Of a stretch of DNA of 64,000 nt, positions 1 to 9,469 are shown piece after piece. The first letter of the stretch is position 1; the number at the start of each line of letters is the position of its first letter. This stretch comes from UMGS1491 sp944380925. Its GTDB lineage: Bacteria > Bacillota > Clostridia > Oscillospirales > Acutalibacteraceae. Position numbers and translations under genes: made by a program. The DNA lies in contig CALWJD010000002.1 in NCBI GenBank assembly GCA_944380925.1, positions 116,398 through 180,397 on the forward strand. The letters run 5' to 3'. A model generated the notes under the pieces. That model worked only from the letters and a program-made list of their open reading frames with translations, was not told where the DNA came from and did not search any database.

Positions 1-1448
1 AATCCGGAATTATACGAATACAGCAACAGCCCTACCTAAACTTAACAGGCAAAGGCACTGTTGTTGGAATAATTGATACGGGAATAGATTACACAAATCC
101 TGTTTTCAGGTACGAAGACGGCACAAGCAAAATTAAGTATATATGGGATCAAACCATAAATAATGGAAACACGGATCCTGATGTTAATTTTGGTACTGTT
201 TATACGCAAGAACAAATAAACGAGGCGCTTTTATCAGATAACCCTTATGAATTTGTTCCGCACAAAGATACAGTCGGTCACGGAACATTTTTAGCCTCCG
301 TTGCGGCAGGACGCGAAATAGAAGATTTTATCGGTGCTGCTCCCGATGCCGAAATCATAGCTGTAAAACTAAGAAAAGCGAGCGAATACTATCTTAAAAA
401 ATTTTTGGTGCCCACCGACCAAGAAAACGCATTTGAGGCAACAGACATAATGCTTGCAATTTCTTTTACAAATAAGAAATCCCAACCTCTGCAAATTCCC
501 ACGGCTATATGTTTAGGATTAGGTACAAATTTTGGTGGACACAACGGGCAGAACAAACTTGAAAGCTATATAAATTTTTTATCTAATTCCGTAGGCATTG
601 CGATTTGCACAGGCGCAGGAAACGAAAGTAATGCACGGCACCACACGGAAGGAATAATACAAAAAACGAAAGATGTTTTTCCGATAGAAATACAGGTAGG
701 TGAAATGGCTAAAAATTTTAGTGTGTACATATGGTATCCCGGATGGGATAAAATTTCCTTTTCTTTAAAATCTCCTACAGGCGAAGTTATAAACAGAATA
801 CCATTCCAGGTCGGAACATCTTTTGAAAAAAAATTAATATTTGAAGGCTCCACCGTAAAAATACTTTATCATCAAAATGAAAGCCGTTTCGCATTTATAA
901 AAGTAACGGAAGCAGTACCGGGAACTTGGGAAATAAATTTATACGGCGACACAATCATAAGCGGTCAATTTCATGCTTGGCTACCAATGACGGGATTTAT
1001 AAGTCCCGATGTTGAGTTTATCTCCCCTACCCCAAACTATACAACTGTTATCCCCTCAACCGCTCAGGGAGCACTGAGCACAGGGGCATATAATTATAGA
1101 GATAATAGCCTTTATATAAACAGTTCCTGGGGACCAACAGTCAATGCAAAAATCACACCAGACTTTACAGCTCCCGGTGTAAGTATTTCAGGAATATACC
1201 CTCAAGGCCCCGGAACTATGACCGGCACAAGCGTTTCGGCATCAATAGCCACAGGCATGTCTGCGCTTATGTTTGAATGGGCGATAGTAAAAGAAAATGC
1301 TCCCGTTATGACAGGAAACAGGCTACGAACAATCCTTATAAGAGGAAGCATCAGAGATAACAATCGCCAATATCCAAACCCCCAGTGGGGATATGGAAAA
1401 CTTAATCTTACTCAAACTTTTAATCTCTTCCGTGAGGAGCTTTCTTAG
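1..1448 (+). CDS. S8 subtilase-family peptidase (Csp-like), 5' end cut by window
   Basis: The reading frame is open from nt 3 with no start in the window, giving at least 481 residues. All three subtilase catalytic blocks are visible: Asp in IIDTGID (nt 75-77), His in GHGTF (nt 279-281) and Ser in GTSVSA (nt 1230-1232). The long insert between the His and Ser blocks (about 300 residues) is like the Csp proteases of Clostridia, which process the spore cortex hydrolase during germination. That functional assignment is inference, because other clostridial subtilases share the layout. The active site looks intact, so this is not a CspC-type pseudoprotease. It converges on the next gene with only 2 bp between stops. 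Confidence 0.85.
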   Translation, partial: SGIIRIQQQPYLNLTGKGTVVGIIDTGIDYTNPVFRYEDGTSKIKYIWDQTINNGNTDPDVNFGTVYTQEQINEALLSDNPYEFVPHKDTVGHGTFLASVAAGREIEDFIGAAPDAEIIAVKLRKASEYYLKKFLVPTDQENAFEATDIMLAISFTNKKSQPLQIPTAICLGLGTNFGGHNGQNKLESYINFLSNSVGIAICTGAGNESNARHHTEGIIQKTKDVFPIEIQVGEMAKNFSVYIWYPGWDKISFSLKSPTGEVINRIPFQVGTSFEKKLIFEGSTVKILYHQNESRFAFIKVTEAVPGTWEINLYGDTIISGQFHAWLPMTGFISPDVEFISPTPNYTTVIPSTAQGALSTGAYNYRDNSLYINSSWGPTVNAKITPDFTAPGVSISGIYPQGPGTMTGTSVSASIATGMSALMFEWAIVKENAPVMTGNRLRTILIRGSIRDNNRQYPNPQWGYGKLNLTQTFNLFREELS

Positions 1449-1450
1449 AA

Positions 1451-2281
1451 CTAATTTTTTATCATAATAAATGCTGCATTATTGCCACGCCTTCCACCCG
1501 ACGCTCTATGTGAAAAAAGTAATTCATGATTACAATTGGTACAAACATCTGATCCAAATATGTTCTGCTTTTTAATTCCGCAGTCAATTAAAAGCTGCTT
1601 ATTAACTTTCAAGGTATCTATGTTGAATTTATTTCCGTTTTGTATGTAAAAACTATCAAAATTAGGAAGATTCATGCTTTTAAATTCTTCAAAAGTGTTT
1701 TCGTCAACTTCAAAACAACACTGCCCTATCCCCGGACCCAAAGCGCATACAATGTTTTGAGGATCAGAGCCATAATGATTTACAAAAGCATCAAAAAGAG
1801 ACTTGGCAATTTTAGCAACCGTTCCTCTCCAGCCGGCGTGCGCAAGACCAATTACTTTTAAAACTGGGTCAAACATAAATATCGCCAAACAATCTGCGTG
1901 GCGTGTACTTAAAATTATTCCCGGAACATTTGTTATAAGGCCATCGGCAGTTTCAGAAACCTCCTGTTCAAACTCCTTGCCCATAACATCTTTTTCGGAA
2001 ATTATTTCTATTTCGTTTTCGTGAACTTGTTTTGTCCTTACAATTTTATTCATATCAAAATTAAGGGCATTACAAAATATTTCATAATTTTTCATAACAC
2101 TTTCGGCATCATCGCCGCATGAAAAACTAAGATTCATAGACTTAAATTCGTTCTTACTCACTCCGCCGAGTCTGGTTGAATATGCGTGCCTTAAAAAACT
2201 ATATTTTTCTAAGTTTTTAAAAGTAAGATATCCAACATCTCCGGAAAAATTAAGATTCATTGTATTACTTTTAAAATCCAT
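1451..2281 (-). CDS. pgeF: PgeF/YfiH laccase-domain protein (peptidoglycan editing factor)
   Basis: 276 residues. Family signatures are present: HADC followed by a hydrophobic strand, GLAHAGWRGT, and a C-terminal SHR...GRRGN motif; these hold the His/Cys metal ligands of the Cu-oxidase_4 (DUF152) fold. Members are cytosolic purine-nucleoside-cleaving enzymes, and in E. coli PgeF removes mis-incorporated serine from peptidoglycan precursors. The ATG is preceded by AAGGCGGT at suitable spacing. It is divergent from the hydrolase gene to its right. Confidence 0.85.
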   Translation of the reverse strand: MDFKSNTMNLNFSGDVGYLTFKNLEKYSFLRHAYSTRLGGVSKNEFKSMNLSFSCGDDAESVMKNYEIFCNALNFDMNKIVRTKQVHENEIEIISEKDVMGKEFEQEVSETADGLITNVPGIILSTRHADCLAIFMFDPVLKVIGLAHAGWRGTVAKIAKSLFDAFVNHYGSDPQNIVCALGPGIGQCCFEVDENTFEEFKSMNLPNFDSFYIQNGNKFNIDTLKVNKQLLIDCGIKKQNIFGSDVCTNCNHELLFSHRASGGRRGNNAAFIMIKN

Positions 2282-2371
2282 ACTATACCGCCTTAATTTC
2301 TTTTAATTCTTGACATGATTTGTTTTTATTGTATAATTTCTATTAAATCACAAAACGAAGGATAATGCAAA

Positions 2372-3343
2372 ATGAATTTCGTAGAAATAATTAAAATTAT
2401 TTTGTATACAACAATTATTTTAGTGTTGCTTGTAGGAATTGCACTGGGAGAATATCTATACAGGCTTGTTATAAATAACAAGACGGATAAATCTTTATTT
2501 CTAAACGCACCACATAATAAATCCACGAAAGAATTCTTAAATCTTCCCATAGATGAATCCAAAAAAGCGCTTGAATGGTTTGAAAGTAACTCCAAAGAGG
2601 ATTATATAGAATCCTTCGACCACCTAAAACTGCACTATTATATCGTAAAAAACAGAATTCCAACCAACAAGTGGGTAATAATCGCTCACGGATACAACAG
2701 CCACGCTTTAAAACATAGCTTAAATGCACTTAATTTTTATAATATGGGGTTTAACATATTGGCCCCCGATGCACGTGGTCATGGCAAGAGCGAGGGCGAC
2801 TACATCGGCATGGGGTATAAAGATAGGCTTGATATAACATCATATATATATGAAATAATAAACAAATTTAGCATTAATAAGCCAGAGCCCGAAATATTAC
2901 TTTATGGCTGCTCTATGGGCGCTGCAACGGTTATGATGACATTAGCCGAAAAATTACCGAATAACGTAAAAGCTTGCATTGCAGATTGCGGATATTCTTC
3001 TGTTTGGGCGGAACTTTCTTATCAATTTAAAAAAATTTTTAAATTGCCCGCTATTCCTATTCTTAATTTCATGTCGCTTATGACTAAAATTCACGCAGGG
3101 TATTTTCTTGAAAATATAAACGTAAAAAAACGACTGAAAAAATCAAAAATCCCCGTGCTTCTTATACACGGGGGCAACGACACATTTGTTCCAACCGAAA
3201 TGACAGAGAAAAATTATAAATCTATAAAGTCTCCAAAAGAAAAACTCATAGTACCCGGCGCGGGGCATGCGGAATCTTCCAAAATTGCGCCTGAGCTCTA
3301 TTGGAACAAAGTTTTTAATTTTATTTCTAAATACATGGATTAA
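2372..3343 (+). CDS. Membrane-anchored alpha/beta hydrolase
   Basis: 323 residues. A hydrophobic N-terminal segment (about residues 6-28) suggests a signal anchor. The alpha/beta-hydrolase core follows: HGYNSH oxyanion region near 106, nucleophile elbow GCSMG with Ser181, Asp270 in GGNDTF and His299 in GAGHAE. This is the serine aminopeptidase/monoglyceride-lipase-like layout; the substrate cannot be read from sequence. AAGGATAATG lies just before the ATG. It converges with glnN after a 33-bp gap. Confidence 0.8.
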   Translation: MNFVEIIKIILYTTIILVLLVGIALGEYLYRLVINNKTDKSLFLNAPHNKSTKEFLNLPIDESKKALEWFESNSKEDYIESFDHLKLHYYIVKNRIPTNKWVIIAHGYNSHALKHSLNALNFYNMGFNILAPDARGHGKSEGDYIGMGYKDRLDITSYIYEIINKFSINKPEPEILLYGCSMGAATVMMTLAEKLPNNVKACIADCGYSSVWAELSYQFKKIFKLPAIPILNFMSLMTKIHAGYFLENINVKKRLKKSKIPVLLIHGGNDTFVPTEMTEKNYKSIKSPKEKLIVPGAGHAESSKIAPELYWNKVFNFISKYMD

Positions 3344-3376
3344 ATAAATTCGTTAAAAAATAACTTTACCTCAAAA

Positions 3377-5467
3377 TCAAACACTAAACAATATATCTTC
3401 GTAATTCGGAAACGGCCAATAAACTTTCGGCATTTCGAGTTCCAAAGCGTCTACAATTTTTCTTACCTCAAGCATTGTACCTGCAACCACATCCCTATAG
3501 CTACAAGCGGAGCCGACTATATCTTTTATGCTGTTAGCGTTTTGCTCACATAAATCTAATTGTTGAACAGCTTTGAAAAGTTTTGTTGATAAATCGGAAA
3601 GTTTCTTCAGCGAACCATATTCATAATCAGAGGAAATATCCATATGTAAATTATTTTTAACCATAAGAGTTTTTGCCAATTTATGATTATATTTGCTAAC
3701 TGCGGGCAATATCTCGCTTTTTACCATGCTTATCATGGTTTGTGCTTCTATATGCATTAATTTGCAATAGTTTTCCATATGAATTTCGTACCTGGAAACG
3801 AGCTCTATACGTGAAAGGACGCCGTTACTTTCAAAAAGCTTTATATTTTTTTCATCGAGCAAATGCCCCAGAGCATCAACAGTTGTGGGATAAATCGGAA
3901 GTCCTCGCTCTTTAGCTTCCTCTGCCCACTCATCGGAATAACTGTTACCATTAAAAATAACCCGTTTATGTTTTTTTATGGTTTCCACCATTAAGCTATT
4001 AAGGCGATCCGTCGGATTTTGGGATTCTTCCAAAACATCCGCAAACTCCTTAAGCGCCTGCGCCATAATTGTGTTTAAAACTATATTCGGCGTGGCTATC
4101 GACTGGTTTGAACCAACCATTCTAAACTCAAATTTATTGCCTGTAAACGCAAATGGGGAAGTTCTGTTTCTATCTGCTGTGTCTTTTGGAAAACGCGGAA
4201 ATACGTTAAGCCCTATTTCGAAAGCGCCTCTTTCTTTTTGAGTATAAATTTCGCCGTTTTCGATTGATTCCAAAATTGCCATAATTTCAGGCCCTAAGTA
4301 GATGGAAACTATTGCCGGAGGCGCTTCCTGCCCGCCAAGTCTTGAATCGTTACCAAGAGAGGAAACCGAAATTCTAAGTAAATCCGCGTACTCATCAACA
4401 GCCTTAATCATAGCGCACAAGAATACTAAAAACTGTATGTTATCACGCGGTGATTTCCCGGGATCCAAAAGGTTTATTCCCCTATCGGACGATAAAGACC
4501 AGTTATTGTGCTTTCCGCTGCCGTTTATAAATTCAAAAGGTTTTTCATGAAGCAGACAAACCAAATTATGCTTTTCGGCAACATTTTTAAGAGTTTCCAT
4601 GATTATATGGTTTTGGTCTGCCGCTAAATTCGAACACGTATGAATTTGAGCAACTTCATGCTGTGCGGGAGCAACTTCGTTATGCTTAGTTTTGGAAGGC
4701 ACGCCAAGTTTCCAAAGCTCCGTATCGAGGTCTATCATAAAATCTGCAACTCTTGGACGCAAAGAGCCAAAATAGTGGTCGGATAAATCTTGAGCTTTAA
4801 CAGGCTTTGCGCCAAACAAAGTTCTTCCGCAAAATATTATATCTTTACGTTTTTGATACATATCCTTGTCAATAAGAAAATACTCCTGCTCCGCGCCCAC
4901 AGAGGGAGTGATTTTATGCACTTTATTATTACCTAAAATTTTAAGAATCCTAAGCGACTGCTTGTTAAGAGCGTACATTGACTTTAAAAGAGGAGTTTTT
5001 TCATCGAGCACTTCTCCACTATATGAGCAAAAAAACGTTGGTATATAAAGCGAATTATTTTTAACAAAAGCATAAGAAGTCGGATCCCAAGAAGTATACC
5101 CTCTTGCTTCAAAAGTAGCCCTAAGACCGCCGGATGGCAAGCTTGAGGCATCTGATTCGCCTTTTATGAGTTCCTTGCTGGAAAAATTCATCTTTACATT
5201 TCCTTCGGAATCGAAATTCAAAAAGCTATCGTGCTTTTCTGCAGTTACTTCCGTCATTGGCTGAAACCAGTGAGTAAAATGCGTAGCGCCTTTTTCAAGC
5301 GCCCATGTTTTCATGGCTTGCGCAACAATTTCTCCTATTTCTGTACTTAGGGGCGTGTTATCATCAATTGCCTTTTTTAATTCTTCGTAAATTTTAGAGG
5401 GCATCCTTTTTTTCATTTCAGCATCGCTAAAAACCATACTTGCATATATCTTTGGAACATCTTTCAT
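3377..5467 (-). CDS. glnN: Glutamine synthetase type III
   Basis: About 696 residues, the size of GSIII rather than the 450-residue GSI. It catalyses ATP-dependent glutamate plus ammonia to glutamine in the cytosol. Visible GSIII features are the N-terminal GLRATFEARGYTSWDP block, the EQEYFLID strand, the HNEVAPAQHE metal/glutamate segment, NGSGKHNNWS in the ATP loop and NRTSPFAFTGNKFEFR. The frame also opens at a TTG two codons earlier; the ATG at 5467 is chosen. No regulatory site was recognised upstream. Confidence 0.93.
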   Translation of the reverse strand: MKDVPKIYASMVFSDAEMKKRMPSKIYEELKKAIDDNTPLSTEIGEIVAQAMKTWALEKGATHFTHWFQPMTEVTAEKHDSFLNFDSEGNVKMNFSSKELIKGESDASSLPSGGLRATFEARGYTSWDPTSYAFVKNNSLYIPTFFCSYSGEVLDEKTPLLKSMYALNKQSLRILKILGNNKVHKITPSVGAEQEYFLIDKDMYQKRKDIIFCGRTLFGAKPVKAQDLSDHYFGSLRPRVADFMIDLDTELWKLGVPSKTKHNEVAPAQHEVAQIHTCSNLAADQNHIIMETLKNVAEKHNLVCLLHEKPFEFINGSGKHNNWSLSSDRGINLLDPGKSPRDNIQFLVFLCAMIKAVDEYADLLRISVSSLGNDSRLGGQEAPPAIVSIYLGPEIMAILESIENGEIYTQKERGAFEIGLNVFPRFPKDTADRNRTSPFAFTGNKFEFRMVGSNQSIATPNIVLNTIMAQALKEFADVLEESQNPTDRLNSLMVETIKKHKRVIFNGNSYSDEWAEEAKERGLPIYPTTVDALGHLLDEKNIKLFESNGVLSRIELVSRYEIHMENYCKLMHIEAQTMISMVKSEILPAVSKYNHKLAKTLMVKNNLHMDISSDYEYGSLKKLSDLSTKLFKAVQQLDLCEQNANSIKDIVGSACSYRDVVAGTMLEVRKIVDALELEMPKVYWPFPNYEDILFSV

Positions 5468-5609
5468 ATTCAATCCAACTTTCTAAAAAATCTAGTTTAT
5501 AAAAAACTCTTTTTAAAACACAACCAGTTAATTATATATCATATTTTTTGTCTATTCAACATGGTATAATGTCCATATATTAAATATTATAAGTAAGTAG
5601 GTTTTAAAA

Positions 5610-6059
5610 TTGAAAAAAAGATTTTCCGCTCCAATCGCCGTATTCTTGATAATATTAAAAAAAGAAAACGAAAAAACAAAAATACTACTTCAAAAAAGGC
5701 AAAACACGGAATATATGGATAACATGTGGGATTTATGCGCAAGCGGACATGTAGAAAACGGCGAAACCGCAACAAAAGCTATCATACGGGAAGCAAAAGA
5801 AGAAATAGGAATAAAAATTCTTGACGAAAATTTGGAGTTTACCGGATTTTACTATAATTATATAAAGAGAAAAACTTACTGCTACGTATATTTCAAAGCA
5901 GTTAAATACGAAAACACCCCAAAAATATGTGAACCTGAAAAATGCTCAGCACTTAAGTGGTTTGATATAGAAAATCTGCCTACTGACATGATCCCCAACC
6001 GAAAAATTTCCGTTCTAAATTATTTAAACAATAAATACTTTGGAGAATTTGGCTGGTAA
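5610..6059 (+). CDS. NUDIX hydrolase
   Basis: 149 residues. It has a complete Nudix box, Gx5Ex7REAxEEIG, starting at GHVENGE, so it should hydrolyse a nucleoside diphosphate linked to some moiety X using Mg2+. The later FDIENLP-type segment is common in the MutT/Idi-like branch. It begins with TTG, preceded by AAGTAGG. It converges with the TspO gene after 4 bp. The substrate is not predictable. Confidence 0.82.
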   Translation: MKKRFSAPIAVFLIILKKENEKTKILLQKRQNTEYMDNMWDLCASGHVENGETATKAIIREAKEEIGIKILDENLEFTGFYYNYIKRKTYCYVYFKAVKYENTPKICEPEKCSALKWFDIENLPTDMIPNRKISVLNYLNNKYFGEFGW

Positions 6060-6063
6060 CTCT

Positions 6064-6528
6064 CTAGCGATTGAGCAAATAAATGCTAAGATTCAAATAC
6101 GCCGCGAAAGTCAGCCACAAAATATAAGAAATTTGAAGGTAAGCAGCTATGGGCTTAATTTGATAAAATAAAACAATCATCCAAATAGAGAGCGCCCACA
6201 TAACCATAAGAACAATAAATGCAAGCAAAAACATTTGTCCGCCAAAAAATATGAACGGCCATATAAAGTTGAGCAGAAGCTGAGCGCCATATACCACAAG
6301 CGCTTTGTTTTTTAAAGGAGAATGCGATTCATAAATCATATACGCCGATATTCCGAGCAAAACATAAAGAATAGTCCAGACAATCGGAAAAACGGCTGCA
6401 GGCGGCGCAAGAGCGGGCTGTTTAATGTTCGAGTAAATATCCATGGAATTACGAGTTAAAAATGCGACCAGCCCTCCCCCGCCCAAAGTTATGAGCAAAC
6501 TAATTATCAGTGGCTTTAGTTTTATCAT
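6064..6528 (-). CDS. tspO: TspO/MBR family membrane protein
   Basis: About 154 residues with five predicted membrane helices. Family marks are the early GGGGLVAF helix, the KQPALAPPAAVFPIVWTILY segment typical of TspO loop 1/helix 2, and LNFIWPFIFF. TspO proteins bind tetrapyrroles and cholesterol-like ligands in the membrane. The internal ATG at 6528 is preferred because it is preceded by AGAGG, while the upstream ATG at 6561 has no ribosome site. Confidence 0.85.
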   Translation of the reverse strand: MIKLKPLIISLLITLGGGGLVAFLTRNSMDIYSNIKQPALAPPAAVFPIVWTILYVLLGISAYMIYESHSPLKNKALVVYGAQLLLNFIWPFIFFGGQMFLLAFIVLMVMWALSIWMIVLFYQIKPIAAYLQISYILWLTFAAYLNLSIYLLNR

Positions 6529-6637
6529 TGCAATATAACCTCTTTTTGTTTTGTGATGCATGGTTAACGATAAATAACTTGTGTATAAAAATTTATATGG
6601 TAAACAAACTCCACATATGATTAAAAACTAAAACATA

Positions 6638-6719
6638 GTATAATGCCACACAAGAAATGTGTGGCATTAATTGTATGCAGCAAACACCGAAAGCGATAAT
6701 GTTTCTTTCGGCGTTTGCT
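6638..6719. terminator. Two hairpins between tspO and the DUF4352 gene
   Basis: A hairpin with arms AATGCCACACA/TGTGTGGCATT (about 6641-6667) is followed by a second with arms GCAAAC-CCGAAAG/CTTTCGG-GTTTGC (about 6680-6718). The second lies just past the stop of the leftward DUF4352 gene and is the likely terminator. Neither has a strong U-run. Confidence 0.45.
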
Positions 6720-6744
6720 AATCCAAATATAGATATTATGATTA

Positions 6745-7569
6745 TTATAATTTAATTTCAATGGTATTGGAAAATAAAATATCGGAAGCACATATTAGTT
6801 TTAAATTATTATCCCCTTTTTTAACTTCAAACACAACAGCACCTTTCTTTGATCCCCCGGGGGTTAAAGTGGCAGATTCCAGCTGATCGTCAATAAAAAA
6901 TGTATTTCCGCCCAAAGTTTTTTGCGCTCCATCGCTATCTTGAATTTTAAAATTTAACGGACTCACGTTTATATTCTCATTGGATTTATTGACAATATTT
7001 ATCGTGATTTTTACAAATTCTTTTCCATTTTTTTCGGTTGAATATTTCGGTTTATAATCCCTTTCCACATCGGTTACGGTAATTTCTTTTCCGTCCCAAG
7101 AAACTGCGTCACCAACTTTATATTCTTTACTTTCTGTGGAACTATTTTGGGTATTTTCATTTTTTGAACTGCTTTGAGAATTATTTTCTTGCGTTGTTGC
7201 ACTATCAGGAGATTGTGAACTATTTTCTTGCGGAGTTACTATACTTGAAGACTGAGACCCTATGGCCGAAGATTTTTTGCTTTGATCAACCACAGCATTA
7301 TTAACACTTGCACTAAGAATAAAAGTAAGTACTCCAAACACCAAACCAAGTATTGGCAAAACAACCATTCCTGCTTTTTTTAAGCACACCATAACAATAG
7401 AAATTAAACCAACGATAATTCCTGCCGCAGCTAATATCATTGATATAAAATTTAAAAGCGGAATCCAACTTCCCACAAGACCGATGGCAGAAAGAATCAG
7501 CGAAACCACGCCCATAGGATTTTTATTAACCCTGGGCTTCTCCTCATAAATTTTCATGTTATTGTCCAT
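6745..7569 (-). CDS. Membrane protein with extracellular DUF4352 (telokin-like) domain
   Basis: 274 residues. Two or three hydrophobic helices lie in residues 18-90 (DUF4190-like). A Ser/Gln/Asn-rich linker covers about 105-150. The C-terminal beta domain resembles DUF4352, with VGDAVSWDGKEITVTDVE, a VKITINIVNKSN strand and a VVFEV strand near the end. Likely a surface-exposed host protein of unknown role. AAGGAGGA sits 6 nt before the ATG. Confidence 0.75.
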   Translation of the reverse strand: MDNNMKIYEEKPRVNKNPMGVVSLILSAIGLVGSWIPLLNFISMILAAAGIIVGLISIVMVCLKKAGMVVLPILGLVFGVLTFILSASVNNAVVDQSKKSSAIGSQSSSIVTPQENSSQSPDSATTQENNSQSSSKNENTQNSSTESKEYKVGDAVSWDGKEITVTDVERDYKPKYSTEKNGKEFVKITINIVNKSNENINVSPLNFKIQDSDGAQKTLGGNTFFIDDQLESATLTPGGSKKGAVVFEVKKGDNNLKLICASDILFSNTIEIKL

Positions 7570-7670
7570 AAATACTCCTCCTTAAAATAATTGAATTTAA
7601 CACATATAATTTTTTCAAAAATATGTATTTATATCATTATATAACAAAAAATGTTTTTGCCAACTATAAA

Positions 7671-7683
7671 TATCATTATGATA
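7671..7683. promoter_or_regulatory. Palindrome upstream of XRE gene (possible operator)
   Basis: The 13-nt palindrome TATCATTATGATA lies in the AT-rich region 58 bp before the regulator's ATG, where an autoregulatory operator would be expected. A related ATCATT half-site follows. No footprint evidence; inference from position and symmetry. Confidence 0.35.
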
Positions 7684-7740
7684 ATGAAACATCATTTTGT
7701 AAATTATAAAATTAACTTGTTGCGGGGGAAAGAAAAACTT

Positions 7741-8031
7741 ATGGTTGCAGAAAAAATCAAAGAACTTAGAATAAGCCAAAAATTAACTCAATCGGACGTA
7801 GCCAAAAAATTAGGAATAACCAGAGCGAGCGTTAACGCTTGGGAAATGGGTATTTCTATTCCTTCTACCCAATATATAGTAGAGCTTGCCCTACTTTTTA
7901 AAGTTTCGTCAGATTACCTACTGAACATTCCCCGAACTTCCACCGTTAGTGTAGATGGGCTTTCTGAAAAAGAAGTATCTGCAGTAAAAAATGTAATTGA
8001 ATGCTTAAAAGAGCGAAACAAACAAAAATAA
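7741..8031 (+). CDS. XRE-family DNA-binding regulator
   Basis: 96 residues. The N-terminal helix-turn-helix runs from about residue 5 to 60, with LRISQKLTQSDVAKKLGI as helices 1-2 and TRASVNAWEMG as the recognition helix. The remaining 30 residues are a short helical tail. The ATG at 7741 is chosen because a GGGGGAAAG ribosome site precedes it and the domain begins immediately; the open frame extends further upstream without support. A bidirectional terminator follows. Confidence 0.85.
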   Translation: MVAEKIKELRISQKLTQSDVAKKLGITRASVNAWEMGISIPSTQYIVELALLFKVSSDYLLNIPRTSTVSVDGLSEKEVSAVKNVIECLKERNKQK

Positions 8032-8062
8032 AGAGCCACCTTAAGAACAAGGTGGCTCTTTA
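8029..8062. terminator. Bidirectional intrinsic terminator
   Basis: Perfect inverted repeat AAAGAGCCACCTT / AAGGTGGCTCTTT with a 6-nt loop, flanked by A- and T-rich sequence on both sides. It separates the rightward XRE gene from the leftward stray phage tail genes. Confidence 0.85.
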
Positions 8063-8070
8063 CTTCACTT

Positions 8071-8361
8071 TTATAAATCATCCGTATATCCTGTAAATTC
8101 AGGCAAAGTTTTTAAATATTGGTAAGCACTGCCGACTTCTAAACTCTGATTATATGGTATTTCCAGATACTTTGTATGTATAAACACATTCATAGGCTCA
8201 TTATTTTCAAGCGCTGATTTTTCTTCTTCCCTTTTTGTTTTGCTCGTATAACTTGCAACTTCAATAATGCTTGAGTGATTAGTTATGTTATTTACGCTAA
8301 CTACCCTATGGTAATTTATAATTATGCCATTTTCCAAAGTTATTTCTTTAATTAACGCCAT
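8071..8361 (-). CDS. Small phage-type tail-associated protein, unknown function
   Basis: 96 residues from the ATG at 8361, which has GGAGG at good spacing. I do not recognise a named domain. The sequence is acidic and beta-rich, with YLEIPYNQS and a C-terminal LPEFTGYTDD. It directly follows the BppU-like gene (21-bp gap) in the same direction, so it is probably a small structural or chaperone partner of that tail protein. It lies outside the main prophage, on the other side of ssrA. Confidence 0.5.
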   Translation of the reverse strand: MALIKEITLENGIIINYHRVVSVNNITNHSSIIEVASYTSKTKREEEKSALENNEPMNVFIHTKYLEIPYNQSLEVGSAYQYLKTLPEFTGYTDDL

Positions 8362-8382
8362 TTTATTTTCCTCCAAAAACCT

Positions 8383-9291
8383 TTAGTATTTGTATCCCAC
8401 AACTTTTATTATTTTCAAATAATTGCTACCCATCTCGCTCGTAGGAGTTTCTCCGCTTTTAAAAATAAAAAGCGCTTTGTTTTGATTCCACGTAATAGTA
8501 TTTTGCGTAAAATTGAGCTGAACATTTTTATTATAAGACTTAGCACTGCCATAACCTATCGTCACAGACGTCAGATTAACAGCACTAAGGCCATCCGCTA
8601 AAAATGTTACACTATTACTTACTCCACCGTCATCTTTAAAATGTATAGTAATTAAACTATAGTTTGAAATATTATCGGAAAGCACCACCGTAGATTGCGT
8701 ACCGCTTGAATTATGATACAAAGAATACCCCTTTAAAACTTCTAAATTAGTGCGTGCAGCAACGGCTGTTTCCGCTCCGGTTCCACCTTTTGATATCGGC
8801 ACAACTCTTGAGTCAAGCTCATTTACCGCTCCCACTAAGCTTGATTTTTCAGTTGTGGTCAGCTCCCTTAAGTCGCCTATAGAATTCATGATAACAGTTA
8901 TCACATCGGCCGATGAAGAACTCTCCTGCGCATCGCTAAAATCAATTTCCGAATCAACAACAACTTTTAATCCCCCTACTTTAAGAAGGACATTGTTACT
9001 ATCAAAAATCTGAAATTCGCAATTCAACACTCCGGGCATATTTAGAGCTTCCGAAGTCAGTTCAACCGTTGCCGTGTTTGTTGTAGTGTTCACGGTACAA
9101 ACATTAAAAAATTGTGTTTTATCAGGCTTTTGCGCATAAAATGTAACACTTTTACCCGATAAATCCAAATTGTTAAAAACCTCATCCTTAAAGGAAACTT
9201 CAATATAACGGGAATCCACCTCCCCCTCTTCGGCATGTAGTATAACGTAATTGTTTTCCCATACCCCTAATATAACCTTTTTGGTTACCAT
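8383..9291 (-). CDS. BppU-like phage baseplate/tail-fibre protein
   Basis: 302 residues from the ATG at 9291 (AAGGGGG upstream; the open frame before it is unsupported). The N-terminal 120 residues read as a BppU N-terminal domain: beta-strands, FYAQKPDKTQFF, GVLNCEFQIFD. A short helical region follows, then SKGGTGAETAVAARTNLEV, a collar motif common in phage fibre proteins and also present in the fibre gene at 25034-26374. The C-terminal 120 residues are a beta-rich receptor-binding tip. It is a stray tail gene left of ssrA, probably from an older prophage. Confidence 0.7.
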   Translation of the reverse strand: MVTKKVILGVWENNYVILHAEEGEVDSRYIEVSFKDEVFNNLDLSGKSVTFYAQKPDKTQFFNVCTVNTTTNTATVELTSEALNMPGVLNCEFQIFDSNNVLLKVGGLKVVVDSEIDFSDAQESSSSADVITVIMNSIGDLRELTTTEKSSLVGAVNELDSRVVPISKGGTGAETAVAARTNLEVLKGYSLYHNSSGTQSTVVLSDNISNYSLITIHFKDDGGVSNSVTFLADGLSAVNLTSVTIGYGSAKSYNKNVQLNFTQNTITWNQNKALFIFKSGETPTSEMGSNYLKIIKVVGYKY

Positions 9292-9326
9292 TAAAATATC
9301 CCCCTTAAAACACTTACCCATAAATC

Positions 9327-9380
9327 CACTAAAAAACCGATAAAATTGCATTCAAAAATGCAATTTTTATTTTTAAAATT
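9327..9380 (+). terminator. Rho-independent terminator-like hairpin
   Basis: TTGCATT...AATGCAA (about 9346-9364) is followed by TTTTTATTTTT on the plus strand. No plus-strand gene ends just before it, so it may be a relic or insulate ssrA. Confidence 0.4.
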
Positions 9381-9469
9381 CATATTGTTAAAATTGTAAT
9401 AGATTAACTGTATACTTAATATGCCAAATGTGGTAAAATAAAGGTGTAATTAAAATATTTATTAATTAA

